The notes under the pieces are model-generated. The model was not told where the DNA came from, did no database searches, and saw only the letters and a program-made list of their open reading frames with translations. The translations under genes and the position numbers were made by a program. A stretch of DNA of 64,000 nt, from NCBI RefSeq assembly GCF_902150065.1, contig NC_043986.1, positions 12,113,890 to 12,177,889 of the forward strand. The letters run 5' to 3'. How positions within the stretch are numbered: position 1 is the stretch's first letter; each line of letters opens with the position of its first letter. Shown one piece after another: positions 12,841 to 27,500 of this stretch. Source of the stretch: Myripristis murdjan (lineage: Eukaryota > Chordata > Actinopteri > Holocentriformes > Holocentridae).

Positions 12841-13352
12841 CCAAACCGTGGCTTTACTCCTGTCATAGCGTCAGATTATATGCTCTTTGATTATCGATTA
12901 TAAGTCTGCACCGGGAACACACGCCTGCCATGACTGGTGATTTTCCCAATATAGGCATGAGCAGCACCACGCCTGCGCCCGGTCAGGCTTCCCCGCATGC
13001 TATAAATGCCTTGGTCTCATGCCCATGTTAAGGAGCAGCCTCCCAGAGAGACACACTGAATAGATGGTTCAACACACAAACAAGAGCCAGATCCTGCAAA
13101 GGCAACAGGATCACTGCCCATTAACATGCTATGAAAAACCCACTGGTGTTGCTTCTTCATTTTAGGTTGCCTGTTCACAATCTGGCCAGGGATTAAAGAT
13201 GAAAACAGGCCCTTTGGTTATCTCTGGAGTGTATGTTAATGTGCATTGTCCCTGAGAAATATATAGTTTGTGTATGATGTTTGCAGAAAACACAACAACA
13301 AAAAAAAGGTAGTAGGCAAGAAATAGGACACTGAAAAGCCAAATCAAAATAA

Positions 13353-13358
13353 TTTATT
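13353..13358 (-). promoter_or_regulatory. candidate larp4 polyadenylation signal
   Basis: AATAAA on the minus strand, 2.2 kb downstream of the larp4 stop. The 3' UTR implied (about 15538-13335) is AT-rich with many A and T homopolymers and no competing gene. It would place the larp4 transcript end about 0.5 kb from the asb8 5' end. Confidence 0.5.
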
Positions 13359-15538
13359 TTTGGTGACATTTCATACAGTTCTAGAATTGTGTCTCAAACA
13401 CTTAATTGATCCATTACTATATTTGCTTTTTGCCACCCCAACCCAAATTAACAGAAAATAACCCAAACATATGGAGGAAAGAAAAAAAAAAAAAGCAAGT
13501 CCTGTAGATTTTTTTTTTTGCAAGCCTTTCAACATCAACCATATGCTTCTAAAATGATTTCACATTACTTGAGTAAGATTCTTAAAAAAAAAACAAAACA
13601 AAAAAAAAAAACACAAAAAAAGTTAGTGCATTTATTTAATTACACTAAATCGCTAGCTGCTCATACTCATTAATGAAAAAGAAATAACAGCCCCAGTGAT
13701 TGGTTACTCATTTACTGCATTACTAAACCCAAAGTCAATGCATCAAGTATTCTCTCGGCTGACATCTCGAACAATATATAAATGTCATATGCGTGATTTT
13801 TCTTTGCCAATGTGATTTCACACAACTTTGGGGAAACCAGCCTACCAAGATTGGGAAAAAGCGTTGCACATTAGGATTAAAATAAATAAATTTAAAAAGC
13901 AATACATACAGTGAGTCAAACTGCAAATTCTAAGTCAATCTGTCTGTTTTTCCAAAAAAGAAAAAAAAGAAAAAAAAAAAAAAAACATAACAAAAACAGC
14001 AAACTCACCCTAAAAGCACAAAACAATCTGGTGGATACCTGCTGACAAGTCTCCCTCTGTAAATTCTGTACTAGAACAATTACATTCTCCCACACACATT
14101 TCTAGTGAAGGGTTATTACAATATAGCAAAGGCAACTACATCTCTACAGTTTTTTCAACATCCAGTTTAACTTGAGCCAAAAGATCCCTCAAGACTACAT
14201 TATTTAGCAGACTTTGATGATACAACTCAAAACTTTCAGCCTATCCAAGTCGACTATGATCATAGGCAGCTGGCACATAGCACATGAAAATGTTCCGATT
14301 TTCTTATACCCTTGACTTGGCTGCCAAATGTTTTGTAGCTCCCATCCTGACCTAACAGCACTCTCCAGCCTACTTTTGACACTATATCCTTGTTAAGAAC
14401 AATACACAAATATAAGCTTAACCTGGATATCCTGTGTTGATGTAGAAAAGCCAGCTCTCAACTAAACCATCATTACATAGCCACAAGGGACTATTAAACC
14501 CATTCCTGTTTCCTCTCAGAAAATTAGCATTGCCCTACTACGCAAAGAAACTTGTAAACAGAGTCTGACTGATTATCACCATGACAATGTTCTGAATCCA
14601 GTGGAGGGCGGGGGGATCCAAAACATTTCAGATGAGGGATCAAACAACTTAACATGAAAAACTCTGGACCAGGCAGGTTCAGCTTGGCTAACTGGCCGGT
14701 GGCCACCCCAAAGTGGATTCGGCTTCAAACAAAACCACCCAATGTGCGGACTACAGGCATGACTGTGGCTTACGTCACCAAAGATTTGATATCTTACTGA
14801 TACATTTAAGCCAATCATTAACCAGGATCAAAATACCACCATAGTACAGATTTCATTAATATACATTAGAGGACTACACTGCCCAGTTTTGGGACAATGA
14901 TTCTGAATCTCTGATGTAAAAATCAAAATTATCCATTTCATTATAATCAGTGCAACAGCAATCTGCAGCACCCCAATCATTTTGCTTAACAATCAATGCA
15001 TACACAGGTATCAGTCAACCTGTCTGTCATTCTTGCAAACGTAAGCACACAAGGAAAAAAAACTGATGTCTCATTGCGTGTTAGTGATATCTTTGTATAT
15101 GTACATGACATATATGCATGTTCTTTTCTTCTTAGTGCATATGTTCCTTGCAGACCAACATCTATTCTTTAAAATCAAAAAAGGTAGAGGGCCATTTACA
15201 GGACCCAGAATCCCACCTCTCCCCAGCAGAGCTGAGAGGAAATGACCTCCAGATAAACCACACCGACTTAAATTCTTTTAAGCATTTGCTGGAGGCCAAA
15301 ACAAGATTGTTTCCTTTTCATATCACTCTTGAAAGTTCACACTTCTTGAGATGATGTTTTTTGCCCATTTGTCCTGGATGTCCCAGTCTTATTGTAGTTT
15401 TAAAAGCTTTTCTTTGGACAAGTTCCAGGGGGGGAGGTGGCTACCATAATGTTGTTGCTTTTATGTTATTCATTTTTATATATTTATATATATCCATGTA
15501 TATATTCATACATCTTTTTTTCCATTCACATCAAGTTT

Positions 15539-18500
15539 TTACTTTGGCGATACTGGTGGGATATTTTGCTCTTTGCCAGTGTGCCTATACCCTCCCTGGG
15601 GGGAACTGCGTCGAGCCGGAGGGGGGCGCCTCTGGTCACGAAACTTGAGGCCCCCAGTGCCTCTGGGGCCATTGCTGCGGTAGTAGCCTTGGGAATCACG
15701 TTCACGCGGAGGCCGGCTTTCCTTGCATTCCCATCCCCCCTCCCTGTCATGGGCTTTCTCCTGTTTTTCTCCAGCGCCGCTGCTGGAGCCCTGCTCCTCT
15801 GCCTTGTTCACGCGCAACTCCCGCAACGGCTGGCCTGACGCGGTGCCGGAGGGGGCTGGGGCGGGAGCCACAGGAGGGGGGTCTTTTGGTGGTCGCTGGC
15901 ACACCTCGGCATAGCTGAGCTTACGAGGCTCCTGAAACAAGCAAGAAAAGGGGTTTTAAACGTTTGCTAGACAGATTTGTGCAATCTTGTGAGTTCAAAA
16001 CCAATTCAACATATTCAGCATCTTAATTGTCACATCAAACCCTCAGATCTCATAATCTGAACGCTCATTGGGACAGGAGTGAGGGTTCCTGACTTTGGTG
16101 AGAAAGAAGGGTAGAGAGAGCAAAGAAAGAAGAGAGTGAGTGACAGAGGGAAGGGAGGGAGAGAACCAAGTCAGTCATCCCACAGCCTGATTGCCCTCTA
16201 TGCGCTAAAGATCTCATCATTGGGTCTAATTTGAGTTAAACCACTTTGGTCAAGGACTCATCTGCCAAAGAAGACAAAAACCTGCTCACAACCAAATCAC
16301 ACCAGGATGAAAACTAAACTCAAGCGTTAAATCATCTTAGACTCAGCCACTCACCTGTGTAGGGGTGGCAATGGTGGCTGTAGCAGGGGCTTGCGTGCTG
16401 GGGGTGGCTGGTGTGGAGGCAGCACAGGGCTGAGGCCTGGCGCTAGGCACGGGCTGTGTGCAGGAGGATGGGGTGGCCGAAGGCTGAACGGGTGTAGTTG
16501 GGGTCACTTTTGGAACAGAGACCTCCGCCCTTTCCCCCCTCTTCTCCTGACGACTGATACTATCAAACAAGAATTTTAGATCTCCATGTTATCATTTCAG
16601 CTGTTACGCTGGTCTCAATTTATGCTAAATAATCAATTTAAATTCCAATGTCATTATTACTGTCCTACCTGGGGGCCGAGGGTCCAAGTGGTTGTGCAGA
16701 TTTTGCTGCCGTCTGGGCAGGACTTGAGACAGCCACAGCCTCCTCTGTGACTGGGCCTTGGCCTGAACCTGCACTCACAGTGGCTTCTTTATTGGCTTGT
16801 TCGGTCTATGAAAGGTAAGGATATATTCAAATCAACATTCCTCCTCAGTCCTTCTTCAATTGCAGTACACCCAAAGTCAGGAGTTAATAATTGCTAGTTT
16901 TTCTTACCTTGTCTCTGTTCAAACCGCGTACGACATCTGACATTCGGTTTTCTAACACTGGCTCCCCCTGTGTGCTGACCACACAGCCAGGTAGAGGAGG
17001 GAAATTGGTGGCTGCCAAGTCAAACTTGGGAGGAGAAACCTTGACCTCTGCCAGCGGTACAGGCCTCTGCAAAACAAAATTGGATGAGTCATCATATAAA
17101 AGAATGCCCCGCACTTTAGGTGCAACATTCAAATTCCACGATGACAGGAAATTTCTTCATACCGTAATTCGATCATCCTCTCGCCTCCTCCGTGTTCCTC
17201 TGTAGGTAGTGCTCCGTCTGAGATGCAGATAAAGTATGTCTGTGAACACTCACTCAATAACAATCAGGGTCATTACTGATACAGGCAGGTGCGGCTAGGC
17301 AAAATATTATTATATTGATATCTTGACATGAGACTAGATATCATCTGAATGCTGTATAAGTGCTGCTTTTCCCTGGTTTGAAAGGCTGCATTACAATAAA
17401 AAGATGCACTCTGAACATAGACTGCTTTAGCAGTTCTTTTACTTTTACAACTTCTTCTTTTACTACTTGTCAATATCAACATTACTGATGATTGCTTATC
17501 AAAAAATCTTGTGTGTGTAAATATCTTGCGATAGCACCATAAGACATCCCTCTAATATCCTCAATCAACATCAACTGAGGTATTCAGTCAGAAATAATGT
17601 GATATTTGATTTTGTCCATATCGCCCAGCTCTATAGCCAGTCTTAGTGAAATGCAAATCAAAAACAAGCCCTTGGGCAGAAGCCATTACACATCGGTACT
17701 AATTCATATGTGTCTCAGAAATTAAACCAAGTTTTACCGTCCACGTCCAGCCATGCCGCTGTCGTCACTGGGGTCCGAGGAGGAAGAAGAGAGGTGTGGG
17801 AACACCGAGCTCAGGTCAGTGGGTGTTGGGATCGGGTTAGTGGTGGTGGTGGCAGCGGGCGGCTGCGGGCTGCGCAGGCCAGTCAGACTCTCCAGAGGGA
17901 CAGGAGTGATGGATGCCGGAGTCACCTCGCCTGTCCTCACCTGAGGCTTCACATGGTTTCTGTTATGAAGTGGAACACAGGTGAACATGAGAAAAGTAGA
18001 CAGTCAGCTGGAGATATCCTTGGGACATACTGGCACCCAGTGCTTCCAGTAGAATTTGTTTGCATGTGAGGGTGATTTTGGTTCAGAGACCTAGGCTCCC
18101 TCTTAGCCCCAGCCCAAGATCAGTTTCAGTCGGTGTTAAAAATGGTTCTGATTTGAATATTGCTATCACGATATATGGACAATTGTTTTATGGTCACTAG
18201 GGCTAGGCGATATTAGTAATATTGTACTGACATCATTATATACGACTAGACATCATGATATGGCATAAGTGTTGTCTTTTCCTGGTTTTAAAGACTGTAT
18301 TACAGTAAATGGGATGCAATTTCCTGAACATATTGGCTGTTCTTGCTGTTCTGTTAATTGCCTCTGCATGCTTGGTCATGATCACTAATGATCGTTTATC
18401 AAAAATCACAGATCTTACCAAAGATTAGTCATTCCTACAACATCAAATCCGGTCTCTTTGGAGGACAATACAAGCTATACATCTAACTCTTTGTATCGCC

Positions 18501-21500
18501 CAGCCCTACTGGGCATTAACAATTTGCCAAGATGTAGGGAGCCACGGCAAATGAATGTAAAGGAAACACTGGTGATACCAAAACTTGATTTGCTGAAGGA
18601 GTAAGACAGCATGCCATGTCAACAGGGTAAATGTGCATACATGCAAGGATTTCTTTTCTTCTAATTGCATTTGTGCTCATGATTGGTCTAAGTAATGCAG
18701 AAAGACTTTGCGTGAAAGTTATTTGCAGCCATATGTTGCCATTCAATCATTAGCTCACTGAGGAGAGCTGATGTAATGTCCCCAATCAGCTTGATGCACT
18801 GTAATGCACTCTCAGGATTATATTTGTTGAAACAATAACTTCTACTCTGAAAAAACTACAAGCATAAATTCAGAAGGATGCAACCCTTGTCTCTGACCCT
18901 CAGATCTCATAATCTGAACGCTCATCGGGACAGGAGTGAAGGATCCTGACTTTGGTGGGAAAGGATAGGGAGCAAAGAAAGACAAATAAGAGAGATGAAG
19001 AGGAGGAGGAGGAGGAGAACCAAAGCCAGTCATTCAGCAACCTCATTTCCCCTCTATGCGCATCATGATCTCATCATCAGGTCTGACTTGGGAAAGTCCG
19101 GTGAGGTATATTAGTCTCTTTGCAAAGCTTGTATTTCCCTATTTAAGTCAACTTGCAAAGGTGACACACTTCTTTCCAAACTATTTAACAATCAAAGTTC
19201 ACAGACTAAAGCTTGGCAGCGAGGCCGATCTAAACTCAGCTCCAATCATATTTACACCGCTGTGTAAAAGTGAGGCTTCTTTGTTAAAGCATATTTCTTT
19301 GGTAATATATGATTGCATTACCAAAGGATGCAGCAGTAAAACAAAATAAAACACACTGAACAGAAACACGATGGATGGTTAGTTGGAATGAAGAGCATTG
19401 AGTGTTACATGTCAGAATGTAAATGGTGAAGTTGATGTTCAGAAGCCAAGGTGGATGTTACTCCACAAAAAAAAAAAAAAAAAAAAAGCAAATTGCTCAG
19501 TGTCAGATAGCAGCTTCAGCCATTCAGTAGGCAAGCCTACATTTATCAAATGACATGACAAATCCAGGATGTCCATCACCTGGCAACGAACATTGATCAC
19601 ACTGATGACAAAGATTATGGCCATAAATATCTGACTGGCAGAAGGCATGGATTTAGTCATTTGGCTGCTGCATTATGGTAAGAAATGGGGGTTACAATGA
19701 AGCTTATTGTACATTAACAGTGGTACCTGAAGGCATTTATTACATTCTTTCTTGAATAGAGGGGGACACTGTGGGGACAGTAAAAAAAGACAGGGAGTAA
19801 AGAATTTCACTTCTCGAGTAGGGTTACATTATGTTTGACAAAATATAAATGATCAGATGTTGTGTGTGGCAAAATATTCGAATTAGAAAATGTCTTTAGC
19901 ATATAACCAACTCACAGCTTTAAAAATCAAAACAATTTCACAAGCAGATAGCATCTGAGGAAAAAAAAAAAAAGAATCCTTACCGGTTTCTGTTGAATGG
20001 GCGTGTAATATTAAGAGAGTTGGAGCTAGTTTTGTAGTGTCCAGCAGAGCCAAATCCATTGACAAAGCTACTGTTGGGAAACGGTGCCTGCAAATCAAAG
20101 AAAACAACACTATTCATGTAAGTGCTCACCCTGCTGAATGCAACTATTTGTGCAGCTATTTATGCAATCTATATGAATGGAAATATAAATATAAATACAG
20201 ATACAGACAGATCAACTCATTGCCATGCAAACAGAAAAATCTGTTACTAACAAAAAAAAAGTGTTACTAACAAACAGACTTTGGGCTGCAGCAAACTCAG
20301 AATTTCCTCTGTCAAAACAAGATTCAATCAATCAACAATTGTTTTGTTTTTCTTTTTTTGTTTGGTTTTTCTTTAAATTTCTAGTGCCATTTGTTCTATG
20401 AACTCAGTGGTTATCAAAGTTTTTAATCACATTGGACATCAACGACCTGAAGCAAAAGATCACCGATGCCATTGCCACCATTGATGAGGCTCCGCTAAAG
20501 CGAACATGGCAAGACATCGAGTACCATCTTGATGTGCTTCATGCAACTAAAGGTGCCCATATAGAGGTGTATTAAATGAGGCAAAAAACTTCAGGATCTA
20601 CTCCTCATTTTGTAATAATTTCCACAGATTTGTCTATTCATTTGCTTTTGTAATAAATTTGTTAAATTGTAAAGAGGCTTTATGGACTTTATGTATTTGG
20701 GCATTTAAAATCTAAGCCAGCTGCATTAAAATGCCAGCCAACCTGGATTACCGTGCAGCTTGAGAGACAGCACACAGTAAAGTCTGGTTAAATGAAGCTC
20801 TTATAACTAAGTTCTTCATTTTTTAAAAAAGATATCAAAATGCAAACAGTTAAATTATTGAACAGTTAAGGCCAAAACAGACCTAAATGTACAGTCCTTT
20901 AAATATTTTCACAGCACTGTACCGCAGACGTATTTTCAACAGCAACCATGCTGCTGCATTACTAAAGAAATATTATAGGAATGCTATAGGCAGCAGTGCA
21001 TGTATGAATCTCTCTGTCTATGACTACACATTGCTATTTTTACCATGACTGCAATGCACATTAAACATCTTAAAAAAAAAAAAAAAAAAAAAACAACAGC
21101 CAATGCTTGACTGAAAAATCTCAGTCAACTGCAGGGGATTTACGAAAGACGGTTCAAATTATCGACTTTCAGGGGCCAGCCCTAATTAAAACTACGAAAT
21201 TAACACCGAAGAGTGTGATGTGCCTCACCAAAGGAGTTTCGAAGTAGGGCGTGGGAGACGGCGTCCAGGTGGGCGGGACAATGCCATAGACCGGGTACTG
21301 CTGCTGGGGATAGACGTGCTGCATGTAGAGGGGCGAGTTGTACTGGGACTGGCTCTGGGACTGCTGGGCGTACAGGCTGCTGTCCATGCTACGGTAGCCA
21401 TTCTTCGCAAAGAAGGTGTTGATGGCCTTTATCCTGGCCTGTCATGAGACACAAAACAGAAGAAGCGTGAGGAGACATCATCATCTCGACCAGGATGGCC

Positions 21501-24500
21501 GTTTTTTTTTATTTTTTTATTAACGAACAAAGGAGTCATAACTCACCATGATGGGTTTTCCCTGAAATGTTTTAACTTCCTCTCTCAAATATTTGTATGC
21601 CTAAGGGAGAGGGAGGGGGAGAGAGAGACAGTTATCAGGCACTTGATAATACAAAAATCCCATTGAATATTTTAGATGCACACTGTAAAAAAAAAAAATA
21701 ATAATAATAATAATAAAATAAAATAAAAAGAATGTAATTCGACTGCCTTACCTGTTGAGCATCCGTATCTGATTGGAATGTGATGTACCAGTTGTTGTTG
21801 TGCGCAAACTCAACACTTATCACCTTTGGACAGTTTTCGTTTTTGAACAGCGACTCGACTTCCTGAGAGGCAGATAAACCAGTTTCGTAAACCAGGTCTC
21901 ATGCTTTGGATTTAAAAGTTATACTGGTTGCTACTGTGCGCATGGGGGTTGCTTTACCTCGACAGGAGTGGTTTCAGGGACCTCCCTCAGGATGATAATG
22001 CACCGCTTGTGATTAGGACGTACTTTCTCTCCTTTCTCATCCACTTGTACCATCGGAGAGGCTGAGGGAGAGGCAGGGCAAACCGCAAGGAGTTTCAGTC
22101 TTGTCACAAACTTATTCCCATTACTTTTAACCTCCACTGTCAGTCAAATGTATTTGAGAGCTTACAGTTTAAAGGAACACCCTAGCTTTTGGGCATTCCT
22201 TTATTTTAAATACACATGATACAATGTGTACATAAGACCGCTTCGGAGTTGCTCTAAGGTTTATTTTTCCAGTTTGACAGCGCTAAGCTATACTAATGAT
22301 TCTCATACACTTCAAGTCTTGATGCTAAGCTAACACAAAATGCTACCATTGGAACCAAACCACTGAATTTACAGAGGCAAAAATGATATCACATATCTTG
22401 TCTCAATCTGGGTCAGTCAAAAAAAGCTATTTTGCCCAAAACATTGGGAGCATTCCTTTAAGCACAACAATGCCATATACAAAAGAAAATGGTGCAGAAT
22501 GTAGATTAAATAGGGAAACCCGTCTATGTAATCAAATACATCATCAATCATAGTCTCCTCAAATTGGACACCTTTTACAGCCATTACAGGTGAACAAACT
22601 GATTTTTGGTATTTATCTGAAAGTTCACGCCAACACCACTGGAGTGAAGTACAATTTATCTGCACTAGTTAGCTGACTAGGCTTGAACTTTCCATGCAGT
22701 TCATCCCCAGTCAAATCAGCACAGTTCAGGTCAGGTAATTCTGCCGGCCATGTTATCACTTTTAACTTTCCTTTGCCTTTTTGAATTGTTCTGACAGAGA
22801 TGCAGCAGCCCCTTTGGTCCAGGATTGCACTCACTCAGTGCTGGCTACCAACTTTACCATTACACTACCTCCTCTGTGCTCAACTCTTACTGTCGGGTGA
22901 GGCAAATTCATTTTCTCACCAGCTTGACGACGTACATAAACTCCTCGTGATGCACTGAAAATCTCGCGTTGTAATTATAACACAAACAGAGCAGCCTCTG
23001 TGATTTTTTTTGTGCAGCTGCGGTGCTTCTGCGCGACCATTCTACATCTGTCCCACATCTGTCGCTGTATGGCTCTAAGTGATGATTCAAGCTGAGATTA
23101 TAATGCTAAAAACAATTTCAATCCTATAATCATTGCCTCTAAAACACAGCAGTATACTGTTTTTGGTTTTAGATATTAGTAAGACATGACTAACATTAGA
23201 CACTTTGATTTTACATTTTGTCTTGCAGTGGTGGTAATTTCCTTGCTGTGGTAGCGCACCACACTGCTAAATGAGTATAGAGGAAACACTGACAAATATG
23301 TTATCTGCCACAGGTACTTAATTAGTGTGACTAAGTCATTTCCAATAAAATCAAAAGTCAAAAATTTCTCACCTCACTTATACCTATCTCTTACCTACAG
23401 TTTCTAATGTAGGGGTATTTATTCATGAGAGCATTTAATCAGACATGCCATTATATTGGATGTTCAAAGCCTTGTGACTGCCAGTGTATATTTTTTTCTA
23501 TTTTTCACTTACATCTCAGGACATCCAGGATGAGCTCCATGTCAGTAGTGAGGACCTTGATGCCCTCCATGCTGGCTATAGTCCAAATTGGGACAAACTG
23601 GTCACTGTCCATCTGGGACATCAGGTACAAATCCTTCGACAGGTTTTCTCTGTATCACAACAACAACAACAAATTGAAGTAGATTAGTCTTGCCTTGGAA
23701 GCGATCCACATCCCAAACCCGCCAGCAGACGGTCCTGCGGCTGCCCGACTCTTACCTAGAGAAGTAGAACTCCAGCTCTTTCTTCAGAGATTCGCGCAGA
23801 TTCTCAGAGGAAATCGGCTGTTCCTCAGCTTTGGAGACGACTGAGAACCAAACACAAAAGGTCAGTGGTTGGAAAACTGACACAATGCCAACTAGTTTAA
23901 TGTTGGGCTGCAATGATTAGTTCACATCACTGACTGAATTTATTTTGCACATTTATGGCTCACATGTTGCTATGTAGAAAATATCTGAACCAAAAAAAAT
24001 ACAGTTTGCCACCAGATGCACATTACACAACAGTAGCTGTTACACTCACTGCACTAATTATCTTGTGTTTTTTTTTTTTTTTAAAGTAGCCAGGTAACTC
24101 ACCATTTTCTCTTCTATCAACTGCCAAGTTTTCAGGTATTAAATAACAAAAGGTTGAAATTCTTACAGGGGCTGCCAAGAATTCCCTCCTCGCCTCAGTT
24201 ATCAGCTCTTTGGCCACACGGATATAATAACAATAACTATATAGGTCAAGACTTGCATGGGAAGAAAATGTGTCAAGCAATACTCACAATGCAGTATCTC
24301 ATTTATGCTCTAGACATGTTCTGTGACTTTGTGCAACAGCACTGCAACAAAGTCAAAGAACTGATTAGTCAATATTAAATTAATAACTAACTATTCTGAT
24401 AACCCATTAATCTTTTGAGTCAATTTTAAGAGGAAAATTTCCAGATTCTCTGATTTTAGCTTCTCAAGTGTGAATATTTTCTGGTTTCTGTGGCCCTCTA

Positions 24501-27500
24501 TGACAGTTAACTAAATATCTTTTGGCTGTGGGCTGTTTGTTGGGAGAAAAGACATTTTTAGGACATCACATTGGGCTGTGGGAATCTGATCAACATTTTT
24601 CACCATTTTCTGATATTTTATGGACCGAAAAACTTGTTGATTAGTCAAGAAAATCCTCGACAAACTAATCAATGATGAAAATTATCATTCATATTCACTT
24701 GGAAATTTGCATGAACTGATGCAAAAGTTCAGTTGGAGCCTTTCACTGTTTCAAAATTAGTCACTGAAACTACCAACGGACTGACTGAAAGCAAAACAAT
24801 TCTTGGCTGCAGCCGTAGTTAGTTTAGGCCCATGAAGACCGTGGCTCGCAGTGTGACCAGACTGACCTGCAGTCCCTGTGGTGGACTCAGCGGGGGAAAA
24901 GCCCAGCTCTGGAGGGTCCATTCCATTCACTGCTATCTCAGCTGTGGCTGTGGAGCTGCTGTCCTCCAGGGTCGGGAAACCCACCGTGTACTGCTTGCAC
25001 CCAGTGGACAAAGGCTCAGAATAACCTGTGAACAAGGTCAGGAGTTTTAGTCGGGACGGCCAGTAGAGAGCCATCATTTCCAGGGCCGTTTCCTTATCCA
25101 TTTGGAAATTTGATACGTCTCCTGACCTCAATATTTGGCTAAATGTTGTGTGTGGAGGCTAATAATAATACTGCAAGATGAAATCAAATCTTCAGGAAAA
25201 AAGGACTCAAGAATAAACAAATATATAGGCTTTAGGCTAAATTAAGTTAAGGTGTCATTCAAAGTGATCAATAGAGTGATGTGGCATTGACTGGGAAATA
25301 TTCAATATGACAGTTGTATGATTCTTGTCCAGACTTTTTCCAAAGTAATGAGATTTTATATTTTGACAGCTGTCACAGAAGTTTCCATCCTTCCAGACCT
25401 GCTTCATACAACAGTTCAGATGTTTAATTGAGTTGATGGAAGTGCAGCTCTTACCCTCAGTGACATCTGAGGGCGACCAATGAGAGCTATCAGTAACCAC
25501 CTCGCTGGGGGCCACTGGGATCTCCTGCCACACCTTGGCATTAGGGTTCAGACCGGCGCCCTTAGAGGTGACCTTCAAAGAAGAAAAGCAGATTGTATTC
25601 ATCTATTTCACACAACTCAGAAACAGCTTTTCCTATTTGGCTGAAACAAGCCTTTAAGAACATGTACAGGCACATATGTTCTGCACAAGTGGCAATTGTA
25701 CGTGCAGATGCAGAGACTGATAATATTTTGAAGGTAATGATGCCTGTCAGTGTTGATTTATGTTCAGATGGCTCAGAATGAACATCTACAAATGAGAGCA
25801 ACATTACACTGTCAATCATGTTTGTAATCCTCTAGTTAGTTCCCCACAAACTTGGAATCTTATCCATGTTGGGCACCATAAATGTTTCTAAAATAAAAGA
25901 CAAGATAACATTGTCTTATGTATGGTTATGTGTTCAGGCAATAAAATTTTTAAGTTAAGAATACTGCTGCACTTGTAGTGGTCCAGTGTATTCATTAGTT
26001 TTGGATTTCATGTTGTGATGCTGGCTCGCCGATAACTCTGTGAATGCATACTGAATTATATCCTTTAATGGTGTTAAATGTGTCAGCAGCAAACACTTTA
26101 AAGTGAGTTCAACACATTAAATTCATCTAATAAAATCAGCAGCTATGAAATGTAAGGTCCAGCAGCCTACTGACAGCAGAGGAAGTGTATGTTTGAGGCA
26201 GACTTTGTAAGGACGCACTATGTGAGTCAGTTAAAATGGCATTTAACTTATTAAATGTAAAAATAAACTCAACAAGAAACCAATGATCTAATTGCATAAT
26301 GGTTTGGATTCCAATCTCACCATAATCTTTGGTTTTAAAAATCTCTGTGCAAGGAGGAAAAAAAACAAAGGCAATGAATGCATCCTGTAGACAAATCACA
26401 CTTGCGCCTTGACAAAGGCAGCAATGTGAACACAATAAAACAGTAAAGAACAATAACAAAGTTGTCAACAAAGAAGTAAGTTTGCTGTCCTAATCAGTTA
26501 GTAGAAAATCAAACTGTACTGTGAAAAGCCAAATATGCAGGTAACAGGTTTGATTCCAGCTTCTCACTACACCACCTGATTTCACTAATTCACATCTCAA
26601 CTGAGCCCAATGGGAGGGGGGGCTAATTGATTAAATCAGCTGATGTACCTGCAGTTGGAGACAAAAACCTGCACACCATGGGACTTCAATTACAAATAAT
26701 TGGGGGGAAAAAAACAATTAAAATCAAGTTTGTCAACACGTGGCTCAACACACAAGAGCACATTCCCATGCTTACCTCAAAAAAAAGAGAGAGAGAGAGA
26801 TAATCAAATAAAAAGAAAAAACCCTAAGGAGTAGATGTGCTAAGGTTGACTTATTAGAAAACTTTAACACACTAAACCAGATTTTTTTCTTCTAGAAAGC
26901 TCGATGCTAGCGGGTCCGGAACATGCAGCGGGTGCATAACCCGCCAGTGTTTAGCGCCAACCCGGACCGGACCCACATCACTGTTTGTCAGGGTGGGACG
27001 CTGCCAATCAGCCCCTCTTGCACAAACAGGGGTTCCCACTGCGCAACACACATTTATAAGCTATATTATAATGTTTACTCAACTTAACAAAAAACCATGT
27101 TAGATGAGGCGATAAGCAGTGTGGTATCCCGCTAAGCTTATATGTCTGATACGGGATTTTCTATCATGAACTTAAAAAAAAAAAAACCCGGGTGTGCCAG
27201 TAAGATTAGCTCATTTTAACGTTCATCAAAGTAGTTATCGCTTTGGCGTACAGTACCAAGGAAAGGATCTGATGAACTTACCCGTATCAAGTGGGCTGCA
27301 GACTGGCTCAAGAAATACTGACCCTGCAGAGAGTCTGCGGCCCAGAATAGACCACATACTGTACATTTCACGGGCTACGGACACGAAGTAGCAGTGGATT
27401 ATGATTTTATTCAAAAAACAGGGGGCAGCTGATTGAGAAAAAAAATCATTAAAAAAAGAAAAAACTTCGAAACGCTGGTAATTACGCTGCAGATTTAGCA

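Noticed and set aside
15437-15838. 133-codon plus-strand open frame
   Set aside because: Antisense of the last larp4 exon, which has clear larp4 motifs on the minus strand.
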